The position numbers were made by a program, and so were the translations under genes. Shown here piece after piece: positions 50,030-63,639 of a stretch of DNA of 64,000 bases. Below the pieces are notes generated by a model that saw only the letters and a list, made by a program, of their open reading frames with translations, was not told the DNA's origin and did no database searches. Position 1 is the stretch's first letter. The number at the start of each line of letters is the position of its first letter. Source of the DNA: Helopsaltes ochotensis (taxonomy: Eukaryota; Chordata; Aves; Passeriformes; Locustellidae); assembly GCA_013400155.1 (NCBI GenBank), contig VXBM01000266.1, positions 702,980 through 766,979 of the forward strand, written 5' to 3'.

Positions 50030-50270
50030 CTAAGAGCGGTGTTTCTGGAGGCTCTCTGTGGTGCAGCGGCGCTGCCTCCCTTGCCGCAGCACACGGTAGA
50101 TGTCAGGCTGGCACCGCCTGCAGCAGCAGGAGCAGCAGGAGCAGCAGGAGCAGCAGGAGCAGCAGGAGCAGCCTGTGCCGGCTGCGCTGCTGAGCCAAGG
50201 ATGGCCACCAGCAGGCTGGCACTCGCCAGTACCGCAGCTCTGGGTCCCTGAGGTTAAGGACATCTCCGGG
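50030..50270. other. Isolated GC/CpG-rich island
   Basis: About 240 bp with roughly ten CpGs in AT-rich surroundings, including GCAGCGGCGCTG and GCCGGCTGCGCTG. Every frame across it stays open partly because of the embedded 9-bp repeat. No splice-bounded exon or known domain recognised. It could be a small promoter or enhancer CpG island, or a transposon remnant. Confidence 0.5.
50121..50172 (+). repeat. GCAGGAGCA 9-bp tandem repeat
   Basis: About five to six perfect units, which would read Gln-Glu-Gln, Ser-Arg-Ser or Ala-Gly-Ala on the plus strand and Ala-Pro-Ala on the minus strand. Confidence 0.92.
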
Positions 50271-50289
50271 GGGAGAGACAGTTGAGATG

Positions 50290-53200
50290 ATTTGCTGTTG
50301 ACTCTATCACCCTCTTTCCAAATTCACTAATATTTTTCCCTGGGTTGGTTCACATGTTCTAGTTTGTCAGACTTGCTCTGGCTTTTCGATGCAGCAACAG
50401 TTCACTGGCACCTCTTTTCCATTAAAAAAAAAAAATCATTTTTACAGGGGATGTCCCATATACAGAGAGTGAAAATGTGCAGACCCATGCCTTGATTTTA
50501 TTTTTGAGTCCAAATATAGTAAACGAGTATAATGCACCTCTCATCTTGCTTTCTGTTTGCAGACAGCCTCCCCTTCCTCAAAACTCCTGTCTTTGAGTCC
50601 TAGCCATCAACCTTCCTCCATTCTCTTGACTGTCATACACCCTCTCAAGGAAGAATAACAAAAGTTTGGAAAGATCCTGTTGAATGCTCCTAACTGTGTC
50701 CAGCTCTAAGACCTCAAAGAATCACCGTGCATAGGCACAGTTAAATATATACATATGTACTTTGTGTGTTCATGAGTGTAACATGATTTCAGTGATCAGA
50801 CTGGACCCATGAACTTAATGGTTTGAGAAAGCCTATTTTAAAATCAGCCAACAGATAACACTGCAGATATAAAGAAAAAAATTATATATGGAGTGGAGCT
50901 AAACATTGAAAACTTAAAACATTGATGCCTTAAAGCATTTAAGCCAGTGCTCTGTATAAATGCGCTATATATTATGCCAGGCAGTGTACAAATGTTTTTA
51001 TTTTGGTGAATATTTAGTATTACGCGTATCTCTGGGTTAAACAGCCATGTTAGAAGACACCCTGTATATACATATTTTGTTTACGAAACAGCAAGGCCTT
51101 TCAAAGTTTATTTCAATTTTTCATGTTACTTTCACAACTGATACAGTAAAACAGAGTCTATACTTGACCATGGTTTAAATAAGGTTTTAATTTTTAAAAT
51201 ACTGCATTTTAAATTAACTTCAACTTCCCCTTGTCTTTGTGCTCATTTGGTGAAGCTCACACTGTCATGACAGTGGTTGACAATAATAGATAAAGTGCTG
51301 TAGATAAAAATGAGGTTGATACATTTTACATGAAAGCCCTAAAGCAACTGGGTTTTTAAATCAACTATCTAGCTGGGATTGCTTTCACTTTCCTTTTTAG
51401 CACCTCATTAGGCTTACTGTAATTTTCCTGCAGTACTGAACTGCTGCCCCAGTCACAGTTCATTTTCCTCCTCTAATGTCCAATTACTCTGTTTACTGAA
51501 AATTATCATATTTTAATTTCACAATAATTTAATTAAAATATTTCATTCTAGAATATAAATCAGCAGCACAGAGCAGCATCATTTTGCATTCTTCTGTTAC
51601 AGCTCTGTGGCATCCTGGGAAACAGCACAGCTGCCACAGCTTGAAGGGAATACTGGGAGAGTTTTGTGCCATCCCTTTCTTATTCTTAAATATCACTAAG
51701 TGCCTACAACATTTTTAGGCTTCTAATGTCCCAGAGCAGTAGGAGCACCTCTGCATTGTGCCCTGAACTCTTGGGTGAACATCCAGTTTCTTCTCACTGA
51801 TACTGTTTTTTGTTCTGGGCTTCCTTCAGGCTTAAAATTGTGGTGCTTCTTGAGCACAGCTCCTCAGTGTTCCTACCTGTCTTCCCCAGCTCCAGACACC
51901 AAGGAAAAAGGAGTTTTAGCAACCTTTAGAATAAATACCTGGGTTTTCCAAACACCTACTAGCACACTGAGATGGAGAAAGATGTGAAATTACTTAACAA
52001 TTGAGAGCTACCTTATAAAAAAGCAGTGGAAGTTCTTCTGTCAAGATTTCAGCACAGTAATATTTGCAGAATGAGGACAGCTATCGTATTTTTTTCTTCC
52101 TCAAGGAGGGATATATTTATTCCTGATTGTAACACTTTTCCTTGACTTTAAAAATGGTTCTTTTTGACCCACATCCCTTGGGAAAAAGTACTGGGATAAG
52201 TCATCAAGGCAAGGCCAGGGGTTGCACACCCTGGTTAATGATGAGGTAGAATGTGTGGTCAGTTCACAGACTTCTACACCACTGAGTTTCACAGACACAA
52301 AATGAACAGCTTGCATTTGGGAGGCCTCTGAAACAAATCTAAAATGAAAGCTTTTGAAAAAAAAGTACTTAGGAAAAGCTCAATGCCAGAACATTTCAGT
52401 GAATTTTTTTCATAAGGAAAAAGAAAACATGAACTAGAATGTTGAGTCCCTCATAGGAAACTCCACCCATGAAGAGCTTCACTACTTCAATGTAAAAGGT
52501 CCTGAGGAATCTCATTGTACTTTCAAGTTATCCCAGCCTCAGGCAAGACATGAACTATCACATCTAGACATCCCTTTCAAACTAGACTTGTAATATGATT
52601 TTGTGAATGGGGTAAAATGATTTATGTTTCATAATACCACTAGTCCTGACCATGTTGTTTTCTGATTTTTTTTCCTTTTATTTTCTTGAGTAACGTAATT
52701 GTCTTCTGTTTTCCATACTTTTCAATTAAATATAAGACAAAAAAATCCACCCCCCTTCACAACAGATATACTTTCATTTGTGAATTTGCCCTTATTCATT
52801 TAAAATATGGAATTTGCCTTACTCAAAAGGATGTTGTCCTGCAGGAGAGTATTCTTTATAGACACTAACTTTGGCTTGGGCAGACTCACCCTCAGGCTGC
52901 TAAGACAGCTAACTCACAACTGGGATACACTTGGGCTATGGCCAGAGATGCCAAAAAATGATCTGCATAGTAGGACAATTTTTCTCAGAAGTGAGCAAAT
53001 ACTTTGAAACTTCTATTTCTTGTTGGAATCTAATCAAGTTTTTTTCCATCAAATAAGGCTGGGATGTAAAGGTCAGTAAGAATGAACCAATTTACTTGCA
53101 GCAATCCATTAGGGAGGAAAATGCCCCTGTTTTCAGGTGCTCCTGGTAATCATGACACAGTCTGATATGATAGAACAAGACTCACTAAAGAATGGGAAAA

Positions 53201-55250
53201 TCTTCCCATGTGACATGCACATCAGATCTCCTCAGGGCAGCTATGAAACCAAGGTTAACTAGGGAAAATGATACGTGGTGGGAGGTTGTAACTATGGAGA
53301 AATGGAGTGGAATGCAGTTTCTGAGTCTGTGGTCTTCTTTATACATATACATGGCTCTATATATTCTTATTTGATATGTTATTATTTATTAAACATACTT
53401 ATTATATCTTGTCAAAAGTAGGTGAGATTCACAAAAGAATGTGAGTGCATTAGTGTATCAGAATCTCAATCTATAATTTTTTTTTTTATAATATGAGTAA
53501 GTGTTCTTTGACACTGGCAATAACTTAAGGTATAATCAGTACTCTCCTGGTTCTTAATCACAGTAATAATGAGTAGAGATGAGAACTAAAGTTCTGTATA
53601 AAAAATTCATTTCTGGACAGGATATCAATACATAAAAAATATAGATTTTTCCATTCATTAATGTTTTTGAAGCAAGAAAACCATTCTTTCTAATAAATAG
53701 GGATTTTTTTTTTTGGAAAAAAATCTATTTTATAAATCAGATTACATCATCTATTCATACTATATATTATTCATAAGCCAAATTATGTTTTTGGGGGAAA
53801 TGTGTACTCTTTTTTTAATGTAGGTTATTTTCTGCATTTTTTAAGTTCAGGTTGTGTAGAATACTTTTCATTAAAGAAAGAAATTTTGATGATTTTTGTC
53901 CTCTTTTCCCTTACTTTTAATCTAGGTGGCCATGATGGAAACAAATCCATAAGAATAGGTAGATGATGAATAGAACTGCTCAGTGATTGACCAAGGCAGT
54001 GGTCAAAATCCAGAGTACCAAATCAGCACACTGCGGTGATGACTAGCACACTATAAAAATGTTGACTGATGAGCACCTTCTATTCTTAGGCTCCAACACG
54101 ACATGACATTTCCTTAAACTGGGATAATTGAAATATGAGGATGTAGACTGAGCTTCACAGGCAGGGGAAGGTGCATGCCGGAAAGAACAGAAAAGAAAGA
54201 AGTAACAAGGAGTGTTGTGATTAGACTCATGAGAACTACAGTGCATGATACAGGTAGTGGTTATTTTTGGGTACCCAGAACTGATGTTAACTGGGTGCAA
54301 TCTGAACCTTAGCAGCTGCTAAACTTCAGGTTGCATACATAATAGAAGATCTCTATACGAAAAAGTGCCTGTAATCCTCTCTAGTATAACATTTCAAGTT
54401 CCCCAAATACCCAAACTCACAAAAGCCATGGTTTCATAACTGATTTTCAAAGGATTTTGAAGTTCCAATGTACCAAGCAGCTCAGCTTTAGCCTTGGATT
54501 GCACATTAGCAGTCCTAAGAATACCAAACTGGAAGCTGGTTCCCTTTTGGAAGGCAAAACCCATGTCACTCACAATCCTGCAGCTTGCTACCATTTCACT
54601 TGACTCGGTATGTTTGTATGGCCACCAAAAACACCTCAGAAAGCAATTACAGCTCTGGAAAAATTATCATGAATCACATTATATATTCAGTTATTTTCAG
54701 GTTAAAGTAACATCATTAGTAAGTGGGTGGAATTACAGAAACCCCATCACTCTGATATTGATAAAAAGGCAGAGACCATAGAGAAATCTCTTTAGTAAGC
54801 TACACACAAAGCTGTCAGTAGCTAGAACTTTCTAGTGTTATTGAGCTGGAAATCTCATTCATGACTGTAAGCATTGCTGCATCTTGAATTGACATTAAAT
54901 TAAATAATATCCCAGATGCAATATGACTGAGGAAGTTATTCATAATACAGAAGTTATTGGTTGAATATTTAATGTAATCTCTCCAGCACTCTGGTCCTTT
55001 CTCTTACTTTTGGCACATAAGCCTAGCCTAAAAAGCAAAACTTTTTTGATTAACCAGCATTTCTATTTCCTTTCATGTTGTTTTGCCAAAGAGGTACATA
55101 AGTAGAAACCAAGAAGCTTGCACAAAAGAGAAATGTTGCAAAGAGAAAGACCTGTACTTTTTAGCTTTTGAGAGAGGGCAAGGACTTTCTCAAATACACC
55201 GATTACCAAAGGAATAAGGGAATACTATGGAAAATAGAGCCTGCTAGTGA
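50290..55250. other. Intergenic, possible enhancer-like block at 51.36-51.66 kb
   Basis: No gene found. The sub-block 51360-51660 is non-repetitive and has TTAATTAA (51529-51536), CAATTACTC and an octamer-like ATTTTGCAT (51581-51589), a composition often seen in conserved developmental enhancers. This is inference only. Confidence 0.35.
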
Positions 55251-55264
55251 AAAGAGCAGAGGTT

Positions 55265-55306
55265 GCAGTGAAGACTGAACACTCATTTTTCTTCAGTCTT
55301 CACTGC
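55265..55306. repeat. Perfect 15-bp inverted repeat, 12-bp loop
   Basis: GCAGTGAAGACTGAA at 55265-55279 is the exact reverse complement of TTCAGTCTTCACTGC at 55292-55306. It could form a stable hairpin in DNA or RNA. Confidence 0.95.
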
Positions 55307-56783
55307 TGTGAGCAATCCTCAGGAATCCCTGGCTCAGGAGGCCATTGAGAAGGTCTGGAGAAAAGTTGACTCCACCTATGGATTGCATTTATTGTAATTT
55401 TTCTATTAAATTGTGACTCTGGCCTGAAATCTGTCACAAGGTAATTGAGTGGGATTCATTCTCCCACTTGTTTACTTTCAAACCAGCACAAATACTGTTC
55501 CATCAGGCTACTCCATCTGTTCCTTGGGGTCAAGGTACCAGTCCTCTTGCAGTTCAGTACTTTTTCTGATTGCTGCCTATCCTGTAATCTTTCATCATTT
55601 ATGCAAAGTGAAGCTATGCTCTCTAATATTCCTAAAAGACAGGATGAGGGAGGTCCACATATAACTTTTTTGTATGTCAAAGGAGACAATTCAGTTTTTT
55701 AAACTTCTGAAGTGTGAATCAGTCTTTAGGTCACAGATTTTAGACTGTGTAATTGCATTTTAGACACACAGCTGCAGCTTTTAAGCTCAAGAGCCAGATA
55801 CACATGTGAAAGTCAAACATTACAAGAGCAAATATGTCTCCTGTAAAACTCCAATCCAGTAGAAATTTGTTTCCAGGCCTTTGCTAGGCAAAATTTCTTC
55901 TGTTATCCTTTGATTTATCCACAGAAAGCATTTGAAATTATGGTACAGAGAAGGCAAGATTAGAGGCTTTTCACAAATCCTTCACCATTTGGAAAGAAAA
56001 GGCATTTTCTGAGCCAAGATGGCTCTCAAGAAGAAAAAAATTATAGTTCTGTATTTGATTTGCTTTCTGTGAAGTATCATCCAAGCACACACACACTTAG
56101 GTGCAATAATCTGCAATGTAATGTACTGTTTTGTTTAGCAGCAAATAAAATGTGACCTCTTCACTTTAATGAAGAGACATCTGGAAAACTTCCCATAAAT
56201 GCATCTTTTCTTGTAGACAAATGTAAGGAGACTACAGTACCTAGCTAATCAAGAACCTTAACCAATAATTCAAAGCTCCTGGCTTTTAAATCATTACTAC
56301 TGCTCTTCTAGTGACATAAAAAGAAAATGCTGCCAACATCACTCCTTAGCAGATAATAAAAAACTGTTAGCAGTGGAAAATTTGGGACATAGTGGATGTA
56401 ACCAACATCTCTTAAGCAGGTGTCTATCCCACTTGTGAAAATTACTCTCAGTGGGAGGTTTGGAGGTTCCACTGCTTTGAACAGCCTCAATAATGTTGTA
56501 ATTGGATGACCCAAAACCTAGAACCAAATATCCTGAATGAGGTTCCTCATGGCTCATATCCAGAGAAGAATCTTTTTTTGAGGTTTGTAGCTTGGTCTTC
56601 AAAAAATATAAAGTATAAAACCCTCCCAAAACAAAACAAAAATTGTTCAGAGTTCTCTGTAATGTGTTAGGGTAAGTTTCAATGCTTGGCTCAATTTCTA
56701 ACTCTACCTGGGTCACTTTTTTGCCTTCCTCACATTCACTAAAATCCCAACGAAGCATGAAATGTTGTCAACTGTTTGACAGG

Positions 56784-57361
56784 TGGTGTGGTTTACCCCC
56801 AGCCAGCAACCAAGGCCCACACAGCCACTCACTCCCTACCCCGCCAGTGGGATGGAGGAGAGAATCAAAGGGGTAAAAGCTGGGAAACTCGTGGTTACAG
56901 CTAAAGACAGTTTAATGTAGCAGGCAAAAGCTGCACACACAAAGAAAGCAAAGCAAGGAATTGATTCACCGCTTCCCATGTTTGGATGGGTGTTCAGCCA
57001 TCTTCAGGAGAGTCACACATAACTGGGGACAGCAAACACCGACACTCCAAATGTCACCTCCTTTCTCCTTCTTCCCTCTGCTTTAAATACTGAGCATGGT
57101 GTCATATCTTTGGAGAATACCTCTGGTCAGTTGGGGTCACCTGTCCTGGCTGTGTCTCCCCCAACCCCCCAGGCACCCCCAGTCCCCTCACCACCATGGC
57201 AGTACGAGCAGCAGAAAAGGCCTTGGCTCTGTGTGAGCTCTGCTCAGCAATAGCAGAAACATCTCTATATTACCAACCCTGTGCTCAGCACAAATCCAAA
57301 ACACAGCCCCGTGCCAGCTGCTGGGAAGGAAACTAACTGCATCCCAGCTGAAACCAGCACA
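56784..57361 (+). mobile_element. Solo LTR (copy 2), same family as 18078-18666
   Basis: 578 bp beginning TGGTGTGGTTTACCCCC and ending AACCAGCACA, colinear with copy 1 through GCCACTCACTC, GACAG(C/T)TTAAT, CACTCCAAATGT, TTGGGGTCACCTGTCCTG and CTGCTCAGCAATA. No clear target duplication: the flanking 5-mers ACAGG and AGTAA differ. No internal retroviral sequence. Confidence 0.82.
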
Positions 57362-57364
57362 AGT

Positions 57365-60300
57365 AATCGTCTCATTGCCCATTGGTGCTTCAAAGGCTGA
57401 AACTCAGACACCTCTTTTACCATCTGTAGCATACAAATATTATGAAAGAGAAAATCTAGAACCAAAAAAGTGGAAGATGCCAGAATTTTGATGAGAAATA
57501 CAGAAAGTATCTGTTACTAATAAAAAATGTGTTACTAATAAAAAAGTGTAGCTTTTAACAGAGAATAACTATAGGTATTTTTTAATAGCAAATGTGTATT
57601 ATGGATGAGCTGTTGATTTTTATGAATTATACTGTCTAGTGTTTACAAACCATTCTGAGAATTATATGATTTAGCAAAGTGTAGAATTTTATATTGACAT
57701 AATTGCTGTTTTATTAATGTTGGTGCACTTCTTTTTTTACCTCACAAAAAGATGGAGAAAGTATTGGGGCAGGAATTCACTGCCTGGATCAGATCTGTGA
57801 AGTTCCCATGCAGGCAAGTCATGTGTCACTCAGAATTAAGATTCTCTTCTGGGGCAAGCAGACAGGAAAATTAATTTCAGTTGATCCAAGTGGCCAGGCA
57901 AGGTGTATCAGAGATGGAGGGATAGGATGGTGGAACCCTATTGAGAGATTTAATAGGTTACAACCCTATTAAAGAGATTTGGTATACAGGATTGGGACTT
58001 CCAGACTGGCACCAAGCAGCAAGGAAAAGAGAAACATATCTGTTCCAGCCAAACCCTGGCACTCTCCCTTACTGTTACTGACTTAATTCCAGGTTCTTGT
58101 GTACTCTGCCTTCAGCAGAGGCACAGGTTTAATTTTCTCCCCACAGTCCCTGCAGGCTGCTTGTTTCCATATTCTCCCTTTAGCTGACAAGGGTTGTGCT
58201 TCCAGGGCTCAGTTCCCTTTTTCCTCACCTGCTTCCTTTTAAATCTTGGGAAAGTCACAAGGGAAAGTGACCCTGATCCTCACATTTAGGAGACTAACTC
58301 TCACTCATGTTCCTTTACGTGTCCTAAAGTCTGTCAGTCTTGTCAATACAGACCAGCTTGGTCTCATGCCAAAGGCAGGAACACTAGGTGCCTTGTAACG
58401 AGCCTCACACATGCCAAGTGGATGGGTGGAGGATCAAAGTGAAGTGCTGATGTCAGGGGTGTTTTATGTCTGACTCAAAGGCTTCAGCACTCAGCTCTGG
58501 GATGGTCACAAGCTAAAACACTAATCCACACATTATTTATTCTGCAATTTCTCAGAACACCGCTTTGTGTGAAAACATCCCTTTTGTACTTCAAAAGGGA
58601 CAAAAGAAATATTAAAGAAGATGTCCTTAGGATTCTTATTGGTGAGACAGATTTTTAAAAGAAGATAACTAGAATTCAATTATGTTTCAATGGTGGCTAT
58701 TTGTCTGGAGAAGATAATGTTGATACTGTCTATATGAAGTCTTAAGATATAAGGGAGACTGAGTTGGCTTTTAGGTTGAGTTAGAATGCAGATATCTAGG
58801 AAAGCAAAAAGAAAGCACTATAACTGCTTATATTTCTATTAATGGTAGAAATGGTGATGGGGTTTTCAGTTCTTTCAGATATTCTGGATGTTGCCCAAGG
58901 TACATCTCTTCCAAACAGAGCTTATTAGCTATTTACCACTCACAACTGGTTTGATCCTGAGGAAAATTTTTTACAATAACCTTTTGTTTGTATTCATAAA
59001 AGCCTTTTATCTGGGGTATATCTGGTACTTCGCAGTCTTTGAATAGAAAAACATATTTTAACATGTTGTTAAAGATGTTGCTTGGTCTCAGTGTTCTCCA
59101 TAGTCCAAATTGTGTTTGGGGACTGCGATTCCTGAGCACTGCCTCTCCTGTTGGTGCTTTTTTATGTCCTGCATAGACTTTGACTTGAATTGATACTGTT
59201 CAAGAGTACTGGAGAATTTTACACTCAGATATACCATGTTGCAGCCCTTTTAGCTAGTTTCTTCAAGGATTCAATAGTAATTTACCTTGAAATGCACATT
59301 TAGAGACTTGACTCAAAGGAGCAGCTCTTTTGCTTCCAGGAAAATGGCTGCTTGGAAATACAACATATGGAATCAATTTGTATTAGTTGGAAGAATTACT
59401 AAGAAGAAATTGTGAGGGGTTTTTTTAACACCATAACCTCTCTGCACTAAACAGCTTTAACAGGCACTCTTAAGGATTACCCCACATTTAAGGCTGATGA
59501 ATAGAAAATTGTATTTAGGCATAGTTTTTTGCACTTTGTGGGAATTTCACTAGGTCTGCTGTTTTTATGTACTTCTTGTGAGGTGAGGACTTACCTGGCC
59601 TTAAAGCAGCTCTGCAAATGCTGGAGTGCTGAGAAATTCAGCACAAGATGAAAAACCTCCTGTGGACAAACCCTAGGACAGTCAGCGTGTCCTGTGCAAT
59701 TTTAGCCACTGGTGTGTCTGTAATTGTGACCAAAGCATAGACATTACTTACTTACTCAGCAGTGATGCTGTCAGCTCTCTCCAGTTTTCCTCCCTCGAGA
59801 CAGATTTGCAGTAACTGAATTTTCTCCTGGGTTTCACGAGCTCCTGCTCATATATGCATAAAACAAACCAAGCCTTACCTCACAGGTAATCCAGTGTTGA
59901 GAGTGTCTGTGAATAAGCTACAGTCAGTGGAGGTACTATTGGGCTTCCTTCTTTGCACAGCTACTCTTTTTATACAGCAGTAATCTCCAGGACAAGCATG
60001 TGCAGCTATTAAGGGTTTAACTTATATGCAAATTTAAAAGTACATAATTGATTCTCTTCTGCATGGAAACATCCAGTTAACAAAATGTTAAACTTACTGG
60101 TTTTTTTCTCATTTTATTCTACCTGTGTCTCACTTACCCTGCTGGTTGAGAAGTATGTCACTGGGCATACAGTAGAAAAGCAGGAATATTTAGACTTTTT
60201 AAGAAGACTGTAATCCTCTGATTATTTTTGTTTTGTTTTTGTTTTGCTTAGTTTCGTTATTTATTCATATGGAATATGCACTGATTTTGTTTTGGCCTAT

Positions 60301-62890
60301 CTAAACTCCATAAGGAAGCTGAACGTAGAGTTTTTATGACATAATTGCGATATCTCTAGAAATATCTACCTGAGCAAATGCCACATGACAGGAATTCCTA
60401 TGATCTTCTATAATTCTTCACTTCACAGTTCTCCGTAGTTACCGACTCTAGATTTGGAATTGCAAGAGATGCTGAGATCTACCCCAACGCTGCCAAAAAA
60501 GGAAAGCACAGAAAAGCCCATGTAGATACAAGAGACTTCATATGACAATTCTAAGAATCAATTACAGGTAATCAAGTGGTTCTCAAGAAAGGTATTATTC
60601 ATGTAGTCATGATGCTTTGCATAAGGCCTAAGACTTTCACAGCTTTGTGGGATACTAAGTATTGTGTCCTGAATCCTGAAGATAGGTACCTGTTGTGTTA
60701 CCTACTACAGTCCCCAGGCAGACTCCAAGCCTGCACAAACACGGGTGGTACCTGCCTGAGAAATTTTGTAAAGTAACGAAATATCCATAGTGCTGTCCAT
60801 AGATACAAAGGTAGACAACTGGCAGGTACTAAGCTGAGGTTTTATATTTTATGCAGGATAGCACTGCTTCTTGCTAAAGGAAATCTTTTTCTTTTCTCCT
60901 CATCTTTGCATATTTCATGGAGAGCAGATACTCTGGGCTTGCATGCACACTGCTTCTTTCTAGCTGGCCTGATCCCAAGCACTCTTGATTTTTATGAAAC
61001 CACATCCTTCTCAGTCTCTCCATTATGAGAGTGCTCTTGTCACTTCCTCCCTGTTCAGCACTGGTTAGCCTGCTGCACTTAGCTCCTGCCCCCACCTGTG
61101 GAAAGGTTGTCTCTTCATGATCTGCTCTCTCTAAGTCTTGTTCAGGGAATTGTCTCAGGAGCAGAACTGACGAGGCAGTAATGGAAAGGAGGTAGGAGCC
61201 CCTGTGAGGATCCTCCTACAACCCTCTTTCCCAGGATAAAAAAAGAGCACGGATAAAAGTAGATGATGTAATAGCCTTTTCTGCCACAGAGCACAAGGTG
61301 TAACTAAGCCCTAGGGACACAGAGGTAATGTTGAAAATGCTAATGCCTTAGTGCATTTTTGAGACAACTTGATAAAAATTAGTGGCTAAAAGACAAATGT
61401 TGCAGAGTGGAAATGTCAGTGATACAGGGCAATCAAAGTGTAAAGAGAGCAGGTGAGCACAAGCTTGCACTTGAATTAAGCAGGTGTGTTGGCTGAACTA
61501 ATTTCTGCTGTAATAGCATATAAAACATCAGCCCTCCAGCTGCTGAATTTGTGGGGTATTTCAAATTACCATAGATATGAAAGCAAAGAGACATATTAAT
61601 AGGTATTACTGATATGTTAGTATACATGTGAGAGGTGATCTTTAGAGATTTTATTAATATTTAATTTGTGAATTAATGAACAAACCAAAGATATATAATG
61701 CAAAGCATGGAAAAAATTTGTTATTTCTATTGTAGTTGTGGTAGATGTGGCACTGATAGCTTTTACTGTAAATATAATCAATTTTGTCTCTATTATAATA
61801 TCTAATACTTAATAATCGGTTCACTTTAATTAACATCTTATGCATAGCCTAAATTGATTAATATACTATATAACATATATTTACACACAAATTTTATATA
61901 GACACAATATATGTTGAAGTGCATATATGTGTGATAGGCATATATATATATATTATAAATACTTTTTTTTTCTCCTACGGAACTGATGAAATGATCATAC
62001 AAATAATTTCATAGTTTAATTTCTTTTCCAGCAGTTTCAATAGAATGGAAAGAAGAAGTAGTGATGGAAAGAAAAAAATAAAGGTCTGTTTTACATTTAA
62101 TTTGATTGCTAGAAATGACAAGTGAAATTTCTGTAGCTGAATAATTTTGTTACAGTTGTTTCTAGTTCCTATAGCCACGTTCTGAGCAGAGGCAATTGCC
62201 CTAGTGCCATTGACTTCCCAGTTCCCAGTCCCCAATGAGTCTAATAAACGACTCCAATTTAAACGTGATTACGAGCAATTCCTGCAGTGATACATTCTAA
62301 GAATCAAGGAACACATTCAAGATTTCCTAGACTTCTGCAGTAATAATGAAGAAAACATTCACCTCATTGTTTGGTCAGCTGGGATCCTTGTCTTGCCTGT
62401 GGAAAGAATCTGTGTGGGATTTCTGGGGTCAATAAAATTCTTTATTTAAAAAGGGATGATGAGGGATATAACAGAATGGATACAAGAGCTATCAGTCTTT
62501 GAAGAACAGAATGTCATTTGCATTAATCTTGGTAACCTATTGACAGGCAGTATGGCTCTGTGTGCAATTTACACATGTCAGTCACAAATTTTGCAGTACT
62601 TTAAGGTAAGAATATTTGATCCATAAGTCCCCGTGACCCATGGATTCCTAATAGGACCTGGAAATAAATATAAATGCTATGAGAATGCTTTCTCCTTATT
62701 TATATATGAATCTCTCATCTAAGATTTTAGCAAAAAGTTAATGAAAGGACACAAATATATCTACCTAGCAGAGGAAGGCATGGGCTAAACTTAAAGTCCA
62801 CTGGATACATATAATGGATTTGTGGAGAGTGAGTGCTGCAAATGTACATCAGTTAGAACGGGATGTGTGATTTGCTTGCACAGAATGGAA
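57365..62890. other. Intergenic DNA, no recognised gene
   Basis: AT-rich with short open frames only. It contains the first copy of a 48-bp dispersed repeat and a small 28-bp-spaced duplication of AACCCTATT(G/A)A(G/A)AGATTT at 57934 and 57962. A TA-rich run occurs near 61939-61960. Confidence 0.45.
58463..58510 (+). repeat. 48-bp dispersed repeat, copy 1
   Basis: Starts TTTATGTCTGACTCAAAGGC and ends GGGATGGTCACA; it differs from the copy at 62898-62945 by a single base (T versus G after TTCAGCAC). Confidence 0.9.
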
Positions 62891-62897
62891 GTAAGAA

Positions 62898-62945
62898 TTT
62901 ATGTCTGACTCAAAGGCTTCAGCACGCAGCTCTGGGATGGTCACA
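62898..62945 (+). repeat. 48-bp dispersed repeat, copy 2
   Basis: Same orientation as copy 1, 4.4 kb away. It is followed within about 25 bases by a run of twelve or more A, so it could be the end of a retroposed segment. Confidence 0.9.
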
Positions 62946-63639
62946 GGCTTTTTGTCCTGCCACAGAAAAAAAAAAAATTCTTCTCAGAGTGGATTATACC
63001 AAGCCAATGATAACTAACTGTATCAAACCAATAATTAGGCAAGACAATCACAAGCTGATGCTGCAAATGTCCTTAGGTAACCAGTTGTGATCTGGGACCC
63101 ACTGAGACCTGGTTGCCATCAGGATCTGCACAGTTGCACGGCAGATCCTGGTGTGTCTGACAGGTGAACTGTAGTCTAAACAGATACCCATCTTGGGCCC
63201 TGCTGGAATTGACCAGTGACTCCTTATTAGTTCAAATGGCTCATAAGGTGGGCATGTGTTCAGGTTCTGGATTGTTAGTTGCTGAGGAATTCTATCCTGG
63301 CACTTATTTGACACAATAGAGTGGGATGAGCTTGTCCACAGATGGACCTCCTGGCTTGGCTATGGTCTACAACAGGTTCTTCTGAAAGGGCCAGCTCAGG
63401 AAAGAGGTAAGAAGCAGAATTAACTAATCTCAGACTAGTACAAATACTGAAGGTATGCAGAAGATTGTATCTTTAAAAGAAAAACTGTATTTTGTTCATT
63501 TTAGATACTAGTAACACCGAGGATAATCTCAACACATTCAGCACAAGATTTAAGAAAAACTTCTAAACGAACGACCATTCTACTGAAAATTCATGCTTTT
63601 CAAGTCCTCTTACTCTGCAATCTTCATACATTAGATTAT

